Shown here in pieces: positions 1 through 6,800 of a stretch of 12,148 nt of DNA. This DNA comes from Mycoemilia scoparia (lineage: Eukaryota; Kickxellomycota; Kickxellomycetes; Kickxellales; Kickxellaceae): positions 1-12,148 of the forward strand of contig JANBPU010000414.1 in NCBI GenBank assembly GCA_027575805.1. The letters run 5' to 3'. A model generated the notes under the pieces. The model was not told where the DNA came from. It saw only the letters and a list, made by a program, of their open reading frames with translations, and ran no database searches. Position 1 is the stretch's first letter. Each line of letters opens with the position of its first letter. Position numbers and translations under genes: made by a program.

Positions 1-205
1 TTATAACAAATTCTATCTTTTATTATAATATTAGTATAATTATAAACTTTTTATATACTATAGTTAACCTTATTTTAGCTTTTATTGTTACTTATTTTTA
101 AATAAAATTGTTAAACTTATAAATAATATAAAAAGTTCTAAAATCACAAATGGTACCAATGGTACCATTATGCATTATAGTGATTACTTCGTTTCAAACG
201 AAAAT
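1..205. other. AT-rich intergenic DNA, no gene
   Basis: No usable reading frame or RNA gene is visible. The only structured piece is a short perfect inverted repeat at 149-169: AATGGTACCA, one central A, then TGGTACCATT. Its two halves also read as a direct repeat of AATGGTACC. Its role is unknown. Confidence 0.5.
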
Positions 206-303
206 ACTAAGTCTCAGACATAGATCAATACTACGTCCATTCCATTTTGACGTAGAATAGAATACTACGTCTCAGACAGAGAATTCTATGTCTGAGACTT
301 AGT
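206..303. repeat. Small hairpin (MITE-like) element with 19-bp perfect terminal inverted repeats
   Basis: The left arm ACTAAGTCTCAGACATAGA (206-224) and the sequence at 285-303 are perfect reverse complements over 19 bp. The 60-bp interior contains a second nested inverted pair (CTACGTC near 231 and GACGTAG near 249). It also carries a partial repeat of the arm, TACGTCTCAGACA, near 267. The size, lack of coding capacity and inverted ends fit a miniature non-autonomous DNA element. I could not define a target duplication, so a plain hairpin of other origin remains possible. Confidence 0.55.
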
Positions 304-317
304 GTGTTTTGCCGTAG

Positions 318-630
318 TGATAGGCCATGATATAATCACTAGCCTAATCATTATTTAATTTGGATCATTCCAAATCATCAGAATGTTCCAAGGGTTCCAA
401 ATATTCTGAACAATAGATCCAATGGATATATACCCGGAACATTAGGAACAATATATAAATAGATAGTTTTTCTTTATCTTTTTATATACATTACTAATTC
501 TTTTACTAATTATTTTAAATAAACTTTAGGTTGAAAGGATTTAGTTATAGGTATATATTTATTGCACAAGTTTTATATTTTACAAAGGTTTTACTTGGTT
601 GTTTATTGTAACCTATCCTACAGATTGACA
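318..630 (+). mobile_element. Solo LTR of the same Ty3/gypsy family as the full element, diverged, no TSD
   Basis: This 313-bp segment begins TGATAGGCCATGA and ends CAGATTGACA, the same termini as the LTRs of the complete element, but in the opposite orientation. It keeps the TTTTTATATACATTAC TATA region (about 479-494), the GGTTGAAAGG block (TTGAAAGG at 531-538) and the TTTTACTTGGTTGTTTATTG stretch near the 3' end. It differs from the intact LTRs at many sites and is 11 bp longer, so it is much older or from another subfamily. The flanking 5-mers (CGTAG on the left, CCTAT on the right) do not match. No internal retroelement sequence adjoins it. Confidence 0.88.
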
Positions 631-681
631 CCTATAATCATTGGTAACTAAAATTTACCCTTCAAAGACTATTGCCCATAT
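631..681 (+). repeat. Right half of a 121-bp inverted-repeat element, cut at the LTR junction
   Basis: The sequence beginning CCTATAATCATTGGTAACTA and running to CCCATAT matches the right half of the complete copies at 678-798 and 10785-10905. It starts abruptly at the 3' end of the solo LTR, and the matching left half is not on the other side of that LTR. It shares its terminal ATAT (678-681) with the next copy, so the two are immediate neighbours. Confidence 0.7.
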
Positions 682-798
682 AGATCATAATTTTTAAAGG
701 GTGAAAGTTCACTAGTTAAACTAGACATCCATTTAGCTGCGATTATGCCTATAATCATTGCAAGCCAAAATTTACCCTTCAAAAATTATTACCCATAT
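678..798 (+). repeat. 121-bp MITE-like element, copy B
   Basis: Bounded by ATAT at each end, with imperfect terminal inverted repeats: the right end read on the other strand is ATATGGGTAATAATTTTTGA, and the left end is ATATAGATCATAATTTTTAA. The interior (GTGAAAGTTCACTAG, GACATCCATTT, GCCTATAATCATTG) matches the other two complete copies in this window, all exactly 121 bp. There is no coding capacity. It ends 38 bp from the 3' end of the tRNA gene. A non-autonomous DNA transposon is the likely nature; whether ATAT is a target duplication or part of the terminus is unresolved. Confidence 0.75.
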
Positions 799-817
799 AA
801 TCAATGCATGGTGAATC

Positions 818-831
818 AAAAAAATATAAAA
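818..831 (-). terminator. RNA polymerase III terminator of the tRNA gene
   Basis: Reading the minus strand past the tRNA 3' end (836), the first T run is TTTT at 831-828, followed by a run of seven T at 824-818. Runs of four or more T on the non-template strand terminate RNA polymerase III, so transcription should stop within about 5-20 nt of the mature 3' end. Confidence 0.7.
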
Positions 832-835
832 TAAT

Positions 836-907
836 TAGCAATGCCAGGTTTCGATCCTGGGACCTTAGGGTTATGAGCCCCACGCGCTGCCTCTGCGCTA
901 CATTGCT
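836..907 (-). tRNA. Initiator tRNA-Met (anticodon CAT)
   Basis: This is an intron-free 72-nt cloverleaf on the minus strand. The acceptor stem AGCAATG/CATTGCT pairs over 7 bp, with discriminator A. The D arm is GCGC-AGAGGCA-GCGC. The anticodon arm is TGGGG-CTCATAA-CCCTA, with CAT as anticodon. The T arm is CCAGG-ATCGAAA-CCTGG. Three hallmarks mark it as the eukaryotic initiator rather than the elongator: the A1:U72 pair, the T loop AUCGAAA in place of TTCGANN, and three consecutive G:C pairs next to the anticodon loop. Internal promoter boxes are present (A box TAGCGCAGAGGC, B box GGATCGAAACC) and a T run follows. Every stem pairs apart from one G:U, so a pseudogene is unlikely. The product delivers the first methionine at start codons. 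Confidence 0.93.
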
Positions 908-1301
908 TTTCTGGCCAAAAAATTTTTGAGGCTTACTTGTTCGGCAGCTGATTTTGGATTGTGTGTAAGTGTTATTTTGGGGACCACAGATGCAGCAGAT
1001 GCATTCTTCTCTATTGATCCCTGATGGATGTTGTTCTTTACCATAGTTTTGATAACTTAAGTTGTCCTTTAAATAAATATATGCTTATATATTTTGGATT
1101 CAGTTTCTACAAGTAATAAATATTGAATCTTTATTCATAAAACTTCAGAGAGAGATCTCTTTTCTATAATGTAAAACTTTTACTAAAACTATCTATACTA
1201 ATTAAAGATAAAATTTGGACTAGATCAGTTGTGAATCCCTTCTAGGATTATCCATAGGATTATTACAAGTTATTATCATGATCAAAATAGTGTTGTAGCT
1301 T
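908..1301. other. AT-rich spacer between the tRNA gene and the retrotransposon
   Basis: I see no reading frame, RNA gene or clear repeat here. It is the 5' flank of the initiator tRNA gene and ends at the target duplication of the Ty3/gypsy insertion. Confidence 0.5.
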
Positions 1302-1306
1302 AATTC
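1302..1306. repeat. Target site duplication AATTC, left copy
   Basis: AATTC lies directly outside the TG terminus of the left LTR and is repeated exactly at 7103-7107 outside the CA terminus of the right LTR. Five base pairs is the usual duplication made by Ty3/gypsy integrases. It shows that the element is a single complete insertion. Confidence 0.92.
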
Positions 1307-1608
1307 TGTCAATCCGTAGGATTGGCTGCAATAAACAACCAAGTAAAACCTTTGTAAAATAGAACTTTGATAATAAATATATACCTATAACTAAATCCTT
1401 TCAACCTAAAGTTTATTTCAAACAATTAGTAAAAGAATTAGTAATGTATATAAAAAGATCAAAGAAAACTATCTATTGTTCCTAATGCTCCGAACAAGTA
1501 TCCTCAGGGTCCATTGTTCGGAACAATCGGAACCCTTGGACTATTCCGATGATTCGGAATGATCCAAATCAATTAATGATTAGGCGATGATTATCTCATG
1601 GCCTATCA
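1307..1608 (-). repeat. 3' LTR of the Ty3/gypsy element
   Basis: 302 bp; on the plus strand it begins TGTCAATCCG and ends GCCTATCA. It matches the 5' LTR (6801-7102) at every position except 1315, 1486, 1492 and 1547. It contains the TATA region, the GGTTGAAAGG block (minus strand) and two TTCGGAA palindromes (1517-1523, 1553-1559) on the U3 side. Confidence 0.95.
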
Positions 1609-1620
1609 TCATTCCCCTCC
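1609..1620 (-). other. Polypurine tract for plus-strand priming
   Basis: Directly upstream of the 3' LTR the minus strand reads GGAGGGGAATGA, nearly all purines. This is the position and composition expected of the RNase H-resistant primer for plus-strand DNA synthesis. Confidence 0.7.
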
Positions 1621-1698
1621 AAAGGGAAGCCTCGGGGTTCAGGAGGTTCGGCGTTGATGAGCGCTGCGTCTTGGTGCTTGACGGCTGGGATTTTCTCT

Positions 1699-2223
1699 TC
1701 AGAAGTCGGCGGCGAGGTTCCGCATGTTTATGTATCCCCTCCATGTTCTGAATCGATAGTGTCTTATTCCCCAAGCAATGATGAGGAACTGGAGGTCAAT
1801 ATCTCGCAAAAAGGTGAGGAGGTTCTGTGAATTCGGAGATTTAAAGTCATCTAGAATGACGTCACGGAGAACTCCTCGGCGGCAGTGTACCCTTCCTAGA
1901 TTGAACCATTCCGGTTCTTCTAGATCCTCGTGGGGATCGAATCGTTCCGGTGGCTCCAACTCTTCTGTGATGTTGCGACGGGGGATTTGTACTTCAGGAA
2001 TTGCCTGAGGACGTGTAGTTCTCCTCGTTGGCGTCCTTTCCTGTGGCTCAGTCTCCTCTACGATAGTATGTATTGGCGATATCCTTTCTACAGTCGTTCT
2101 TGCTCTGGTTTGTGGCCTGGGTTGTTCCCTACCCTCCAGCCATTCTCTCGCAGTAGCGACGTCCTCGTTCGACGCTTGTAACTCCTCCTGTATGGTTGCC
2201 CATTCTAGCATTGGACTTGCCAT
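1699..2223 (-). CDS. Third ORF of the Ty3/gypsy element, unknown function (174 aa)
   Basis: The ORF starts at an ATG six bases after the Pol stop codon and lies in the same frame as Pol; the codons between are TGA, GAA, GCA, then ATG. The N-terminal half (to about residue 100) is rich in Pro, Arg, Glu and Thr and looks disordered. The C-terminal third (about 105-174) is more structured, with Trp, Phe, Arg and Leu and a hydrophobic stretch near residues 135-152. That stretch is broken by charges, so it is not a clear membrane span. I see no signal peptide, no zinc-binding cluster and no resemblance to an envelope protein. It may be an accessory protein made by re-initiation or stop readthrough. 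Alternatively it is the C-terminal extension of Pol, cut off if the TGA arose from CGA by CpG decay. I do not recognise the family. Confidence 0.55.
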   Translation of the reverse strand: MASPMLEWATIQEELQASNEDVATAREWLEGREQPRPQTRARTTVERISPIHTIVEETEPQERTPTRRTTRPQAIPEVQIPRRNITEELEPPERFDPHEDLEEPEWFNLGRVHCRRGVLRDVILDDFKSPNSQNLLTFLRDIDLQFLIIAWGIRHYRFRTWRGYINMRNLAADF

Positions 2224-2229
2224 TGCTTC

Positions 2230-5200
2230 TCATACTAGGACTCTTATACGTAGAGGAAGTGCGTCCACTTCATCTGTCAACAGGTTTGCTCGCTGCATCG
2301 GTGTTTGGTTGGTCAGAGGATCGGGAAAGAACGAAGTAGTTTGGTGTATTCCTGCTCTCTCAGGTATAATCTGGATCCTTTTTATACCTTTTTCTGCTGT
2401 GCTATCGAATAGGTCGGGTAGCGCTTGATCTCTAAATGCTTCGCGACGTTCCCAAGTTGCCTGTTCCTTGGGGTAACCACGCCAGTGTACAAGGTATTCT
2501 TTCACGCCTTTATCAGTGGTCCTGGTGTCACCGATGAAATCAACTTCGAAATGATCTGGTTCAGGCTCTGGATCATGGTCCAAAATCACTATCTGACTCG
2601 CTGTATAATTGCGCGGGAGGATGTCACCCCCCTCCGAACGAAGAGAGTAGGTGCCGCCAGCAGTGACTCGGTCAATGACATAGGGGCCGTCAAAACGAGG
2701 AGCGCCCTTGGGAGGAGTCGGAAAAATCCGAGCTAGAACCGAGTCGCCAACCTTGGGAGAAATTAAAGCATTAGTGGTATCGAACCACTTCTTCGCCTCA
2801 AACTGGTGATCTGATAGATTCTTTACGATGGTGGCGTGGATGATTAAATCACGGAATTCAGCGAGCTGTTCCAAATTAATCAGGGCGCCGTCGGTTATGT
2901 TACTATAATCCATAGGGAAGTTAAATGGTCTTCCAAACATGGCAGTAGCGGCGTCCATTCCGATAGATTCATTAAATCGAGCATTCAAAGCGAACTGGAT
3001 AAATGGAAGATGACAGTCCCATTCAGTGAGTGTGCCTTCAGTGATCTTCCGTAGAGCTTGTTTGACGTTCTGAACATTACGCTCAGCTAAACCATTTCCG
3101 CGTGGGTGATATGGCGTCAGGAAGCGGTGATGAATGCCCTGGTTTTCTGCGAGGTGGCATAGCGATTGATTGCTAAATTCCGTGCCATTATCAGATTGAA
3201 TAATCTTTGGAAATCCGAAGCTTCCGAAAATACGGGTTAGGGCATATGTAACTTCCGCTGCAGATTTGTGTGGTAGGGGTGCGAGTATAACGAAACGAGT
3301 GCATATATCCACTACTACCAAGATATAGCAATTGTTGCTTTCTGTGCGGCGGAGTGGTCCTGCAAGATCAATAGCCACATGATCCATAGGGTATTTGGAA
3401 TTTACCGGTGTCAAAGGCTGGTATCGCATCTTCCGAGGGTTGAATTTGATACATTGTTCGCAATTGCGTACTAACTTCTCAGCGTCACTTCTCAAAGATG
3501 GCCATTCATAACCTTGCCAGCGGATGGACGCCACCAATGTCTTCGCTCCAAAATGGCCGAGGTCGTGTACTGTTTGTAGTAATTCCCTCTGTTTGGAAAT
3601 ATCCGGCATAGTGTAATTATCCGTTGATTTGATTCCATCAGTAATCTTCCGAATAGAGCAAGGGATGTTTTCTCTGCGGGAGAGAATGTCCGGAACAATG
3701 TTATCGATCCCAGGACAATGGACAATATCGAAATTGTACTCCTGGATGGTGAGAAACCAGCGTATCAACATGGGGCTCAGTTCCTTGCGCGTCCTAAGCC
3801 ACACCAGGGCAGCGTGATCAGTATACACGGTGAATTTGCGTCCATAAATATATTTATGGAAGGTGTTCAGAGCAAACACAATAGCTAGTAATTCTCGCTG
3901 TGATACAGTGTAATTTCGCTGTGCTGGGGAGAGTGTTTTCGCTTGGAAGGATATGTACACTATCTTCCCTTTAGTGAGCTCCTGATACAGTACCGCTCCA
4001 ATACCAACGTCAGAAGCATCTGTAGCAATTCGGAATTCATAAGCGGGGTCTGGAAATTGAAGGGGAATTGCTTGTAATGCCGCTGCCTTTAATGTTTCGA
4101 AGGCATTCCGGAGTTCTGGAGTATCTGGTATTGGTGCATTGCGCTTGCCTTCTCGGTGTTGATTTAGCGGGGCGGAAATCTTCGCTATATTGGGAATGTG
4201 TTCTCTGATGAAATTAACGACGCCTAGGAATGCTCGCAATTCATATTTGTTCTTCGGGAAACTCCAAGTGCGGAATGCATCCAAGCGTTCTTTATCGACC
4301 CAGTGTTCCTTGCCATTTATATAAAAACCTAGGAGTTGTACCTCTTTGACAGCAAACTTGCATTTGTCGACGTTTAAGATTAGGCGTGCTTCCGTCAGCT
4401 TCCTTATTACCTGTTGTACGTGAATTATATGTTCTTCCAACGATTTGGAGAAGACAATGATATCGTCGATATAAGCGCGGGCATTAGGGATATTCCGAAG
4501 GAGTCTGGATATTACCTGTTGGAAAGTGCTTGGAAGGTTCTTCAATCCAAATGGCGCTCTGGTATATACGTAATGTTCACCTCTCCATGTGAAGGCCGTC
4601 TTGGGTTGATCTTCTGGGGCAACTGGGAACTGGTGGTACGCCTTGGTTAAATCCAGCGCTGTGAAATAGACGTGACCCGCCAAATCTTCGAATATTTCCC
4701 TAGGGATTGGAAGTGGGAAATTATTGTCGATAGTGATCTCATTTAGAGCCCGGAAATCGGTTACCAGGCAGAATAGCATGTAATTCCCATCTGGGTCCTT
4801 CCTGGGAACTAGGAATACCATAGCATTGTAGTTTGTTCCAACTGGCGCAGGGATGATAAAACCCATTCTTCGGAGTTCTTCTATCTCCTTATCAGCGAAG
4901 GGAAGTTTGGTCTCAGCTATCGATGGTTGACGGCAGAATATTGGCTCATTAGTGACTGTTGGGATCTTTACACATGCTTCAGGTAGAGGGCATGGTTCCG
5001 TTGGATCGATGTTTCGGTTCTCCCTAATTTCTGGTTCTATCTTCTTTAGGAATTCTTCCCTAAGTTCCGAGTCATCTGGTAGAATCTTCTGCTGTTCTTC
5101 TTCGGAAGGTTCGGAAGGGATGTCCAATTGCCGGAGAAGGGCTGTAGCGAGTCGAGGTAGCCCATGCTTGTTAATAATATCTCGACCGATGAGTATAGGA

Positions 5201-5736
5201 GGATTAATTTCTCCCGGAAGAATTTCTACACTTGCAGATATCTGTAATTTTCCGATGGTCATCTGCACGGTGGTTGTTCCAATTTGTTCCTTGAGGAGAT
5301 TGTTTATTCCGAATTCTATTTGACCCGTTTTAGGGATGATTGTGCATTTTAGTTCCTTTGCGGCTGATTCAGCCATGCAGGTCATTACTGCTCCAGTATC
5401 TAGTTCTGCGTTCATTTCCCGTGACTGTTCTTCCGTACTGATGGTTATTGGAATAACCCAAAGATTATCCACTTTTGCCATGCCGTAGATTGCTATCTTC
5501 TTTATTGAGATAGGGTCCTCGTCATCTCCAAGGTCTTGTTCCCATTCATTGATAGGGATCTCATGTTCTTCCGGTTCTTCGCTCTCTTCCGAGGGTTCCT
5601 CCTTCTTGATATGTCGAACAACCTGATTGTTGTTTTGTCCTTGTCTGCTTGGGGGAGCTGGCAGTGCTAGAGTTTCTCTTGGTCTGGTTAATGTGTTTTG
5701 GACGCCTACTCTGGAGGGAGTCTTCTGGTACTTCAT
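2230..5736 (-). CDS. pol: Pol polyprotein: protease, reverse transcriptase, RNase H, integrase, chromodomain (1168 aa)
   Basis: The polyprotein copies the element RNA into DNA and integrates it. The N-terminus (1-75) is basic, then acidic. The aspartic protease follows, with DTGA at 113-116 and a second motif ILIGRD near 181. Reverse transcriptase spans about 270-500, with catalytic Asp362 (FTALDL) and YIDD at 422-425. RNase H spans about 565-690, with Asp573, Glu615 and Asp640. The integrase zinc region is His724/His728/Cys759/Cys762, and the catalytic core is Asp790, Asp849 and Glu885, spaced D-58-D-35-E. A GPY module lies at 1017-1019, and a chromodomain at about 1063-1110 (YLVHWRGYP, then TW). 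All catalytic residues are present and the frame is open throughout. The ATG follows the Gag stop TAG directly and in frame, so Pol is probably made as a Gag-Pol fusion by readthrough. Otherwise the TAG is a disabling mutation. The chromodomain may steer integration to particular chromatin. Confidence 0.95.
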   Translation of the reverse strand: MKYQKTPSRVGVQNTLTRPRETLALPAPPSRQGQNNNQVVRHIKKEEPSEESEEPEEHEIPINEWEQDLGDDEDPISIKKIAIYGMAKVDNLWVIPITISTEEQSREMNAELDTGAVMTCMAESAAKELKCTIIPKTGQIEFGINNLLKEQIGTTTVQMTIGKLQISASVEILPGEINPPILIGRDIINKHGLPRLATALLRQLDIPSEPSEEEQQKILPDDSELREEFLKKIEPEIRENRNIDPTEPCPLPEACVKIPTVTNEPIFCRQPSIAETKLPFADKEIEELRRMGFIIPAPVGTNYNAMVFLVPRKDPDGNYMLFCLVTDFRALNEITIDNNFPLPIPREIFEDLAGHVYFTALDLTKAYHQFPVAPEDQPKTAFTWRGEHYVYTRAPFGLKNLPSTFQQVISRLLRNIPNARAYIDDIIVFSKSLEEHIIHVQQVIRKLTEARLILNVDKCKFAVKEVQLLGFYINGKEHWVDKERLDAFRTWSFPKNKYELRAFLGVVNFIREHIPNIAKISAPLNQHREGKRNAPIPDTPELRNAFETLKAAALQAIPLQFPDPAYEFRIATDASDVGIGAVLYQELTKGKIVYISFQAKTLSPAQRNYTVSQRELLAIVFALNTFHKYIYGRKFTVYTDHAALVWLRTRKELSPMLIRWFLTIQEYNFDIVHCPGIDNIVPDILSRRENIPCSIRKITDGIKSTDNYTMPDISKQRELLQTVHDLGHFGAKTLVASIRWQGYEWPSLRSDAEKLVRNCEQCIKFNPRKMRYQPLTPVNSKYPMDHVAIDLAGPLRRTESNNCYILVVVDICTRFVILAPLPHKSAAEVTYALTRIFGSFGFPKIIQSDNGTEFSNQSLCHLAENQGIHHRFLTPYHPRGNGLAERNVQNVKQALRKITEGTLTEWDCHLPFIQFALNARFNESIGMDAATAMFGRPFNFPMDYSNITDGALINLEQLAEFRDLIIHATIVKNLSDHQFEAKKWFDTTNALISPKVGDSVLARIFPTPPKGAPRFDGPYVIDRVTAGGTYSLRSEGGDILPRNYTASQIVILDHDPEPEPDHFEVDFIGDTRTTDKGVKEYLVHWRGYPKEQATWERREAFRDQALPDLFDSTAEKGIKRIQIIPERAGIHQTTSFFPDPLTNQTPMQRANLLTDEVDALPLRIRVLV

Positions 5737-6603
5737 CTATGGTTCTGTAGAACCTGGGGTTGTTGTTCGGTTCCTCTTTCCGGTAGTGAGGTGACTGGTA
5801 TCGAAGCGCACAATGGGGAAGCGTCTTAACTCGCTCTGTCTCGGAGCATTCCTGAAGTCTTCTTCATTGGGTAGGCCGATGATTTGGCAGTACCTCGGGT
5901 ATAGTTCTCGGGTGTGCGTCATAAGCTTGTGTAGGCCCATATTGTCCTTGTAATTACTGTCGCTCAGTAAAAGCATTCGGAACTTCTGGGGTAAGGCTTG
6001 AATAAAGGTATCCTGTACAAACATCGTGTTTGGTTCCTGTCCGGCCTTCTTTCGGAGATCATCGAAGGTATTGGTGAAGGTGATGATGTCGTCCTTAGGG
6101 GAGAGTTTCAATCTCTGGAGCTTTTCCATGAATACGTGGGTATTCAGCTTTGGAGCGAATACGTGTAGGAAGGTCTTTCGAATTAGTGACCATTGAGTTG
6201 GAAGTTTCCTATCAACATATTGGTCAAGGAAAGTGTCTCCCTCTCTCGCTCTCAATCTTGCGAGAAGCCACTTGGGGCCATACAGATCTAGACTGATGTC
6301 ATCCGCTTCCATGGCTCTTTCAAACGCGTTTAGGAACTCTTCCGCATCACTGTACGTGTTCTTCTCATTGGTTTGTTCCTTGCGATAGTAAGGGAGTTTC
6401 TCCAGCTTGCGTGGGGGCTTACTAGTTATAGTGTTTCTTCCAAATGGGTCCTCAGGGAGGTTGAATACTGGGGGTCTTTCCTCAGTTCTTGCACGAGTTG
6501 TTTCTGCAGTTGGAACGTTCCCTCTGTTCGGAGCAGGAGTTTGATAGCTCCATTCTTGGCTTGGGAATGCTCGTTGATACGTCTCTCCTGACGTTCTAAG
6601 TCT
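5737..6603 (-). CDS. gag: Gag capsid region (main frame), ends at TAG directly before Pol
   Basis: This open frame runs from 6603 to the TAG at 5739-5737. Recognisable Gag sequence starts around 6550 (YQTPAPNRG); the first in-frame ATG is at 6312, inside the conserved region, so that ATG is probably not the true start. The core reads AEEFLNAFERAMEADD, then a Trp/Leu/Arg-rich helix pattern, then FTNTFDDLRKKAG, which matches the retrotransposon gag (capsid) family. It should assemble the particle that holds the RNA. No CCHC zinc knuckle is seen between the capsid region and protease; a basic stretch (TGKRNRTTT) stands there instead, as in Tf1-like elements. The upstream N-terminal part lies in another frame. 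Confidence 0.85.
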   Translation of the reverse strand, partial: RLRTSGETYQRAFPSQEWSYQTPAPNRGNVPTAETTRARTEERPPVFNLPEDPFGRNTITSKPPRKLEKLPYYRKEQTNEKNTYSDAEEFLNAFERAMEADDISLDLYGPKWLLARLRAREGDTFLDQYVDRKLPTQWSLIRKTFLHVFAPKLNTHVFMEKLQRLKLSPKDDIITFTNTFDDLRKKAGQEPNTMFVQDTFIQALPQKFRMLLLSDSNYKDNMGLHKLMTHTRELYPRYCQIIGLPNEEDFRNAPRQSELRRFPIVRFDTSHLTTGKRNRTTTPGSTEP

Positions 6604-6731
6604 TCAGCTGTCTTCTGTTTGAAGGCTTGCAGATCACTGTTGGTCGCATCCAGTTTTTTATCCATCGCTTCCAGTTTAGCCATGATCATGGTAAGGGTAG
6701 GTTCCTGAGCATTCTGATCAGTCGACATCAT
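6426..6731 (-). pseudogene. Gag N-terminal part, out of frame with the capsid region
   Basis: The ATG pair at 6731-6726 starts about 70 bp after the 5' LTR, the expected Gag start. About the first 55 residues look genuine, with a coiled-coil-like helix (LEAMDKKLDATNSDLQAFKQ, then ERQERRINEH). Beyond that the frame drifts into unlikely sequence and stops at 6426. The overlapping frame, one base away, carries the Pro-rich linker and capsid of Gag. Reaching the capsid requires a -1 shift, which corresponds to one lost base, roughly within 6545-6570. I see no canonical X-XXY-YYZ slippery site there, so a mutation is more likely than programmed shifting. Confidence 0.7.
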
Positions 6732-6786
6732 TGTGAAAATTCGGGTGTTTCAGAATGAAGAAAAAGTGAAAAGGCTTTCTTGTGGT

Positions 6787-6795
6787 TTGAAAGGA
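6787..6795 (-). other. Putative self-primer binding site
   Basis: Five bases after the 5' LTR the minus strand reads TCCTTTCAA. This is the exact complement of TTGAAAGGA in the R region of the same LTR (minus strand 6898-6890), about 48 nt after the TATA box, where the RNA 5' end would fall. No TGG typical of a tRNA 3'-end primer site is found at the LTR edge. The layout matches Tf1-type self-priming, in which the 5' end of the element RNA folds back to prime minus-strand DNA synthesis. A half-tRNA primer has not been excluded. Confidence 0.55.
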
Positions 6796-6800
6796 AAAAA

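Noticed and set aside
149..169. Short GGTACC palindrome as an operator or CRISPR-like repeat
   Set aside because: It occurs once, 21 bp long, with no array and no adjacent gene.
836..907. The tRNA as elongator tRNA-Met or a tRNA-derived SINE head
   Set aside because: The A1:U72 pair, AUCGAAA T loop and G:C-rich anticodon stem identify the initiator. All arms pair, and a Pol III terminator follows directly with no SINE body.
1778..5323. Several plus-strand frames of 60-120 codons inside the retrotransposon
   Set aside because: They are antisense shadows of Pol and of the third ORF, with no family resemblance.
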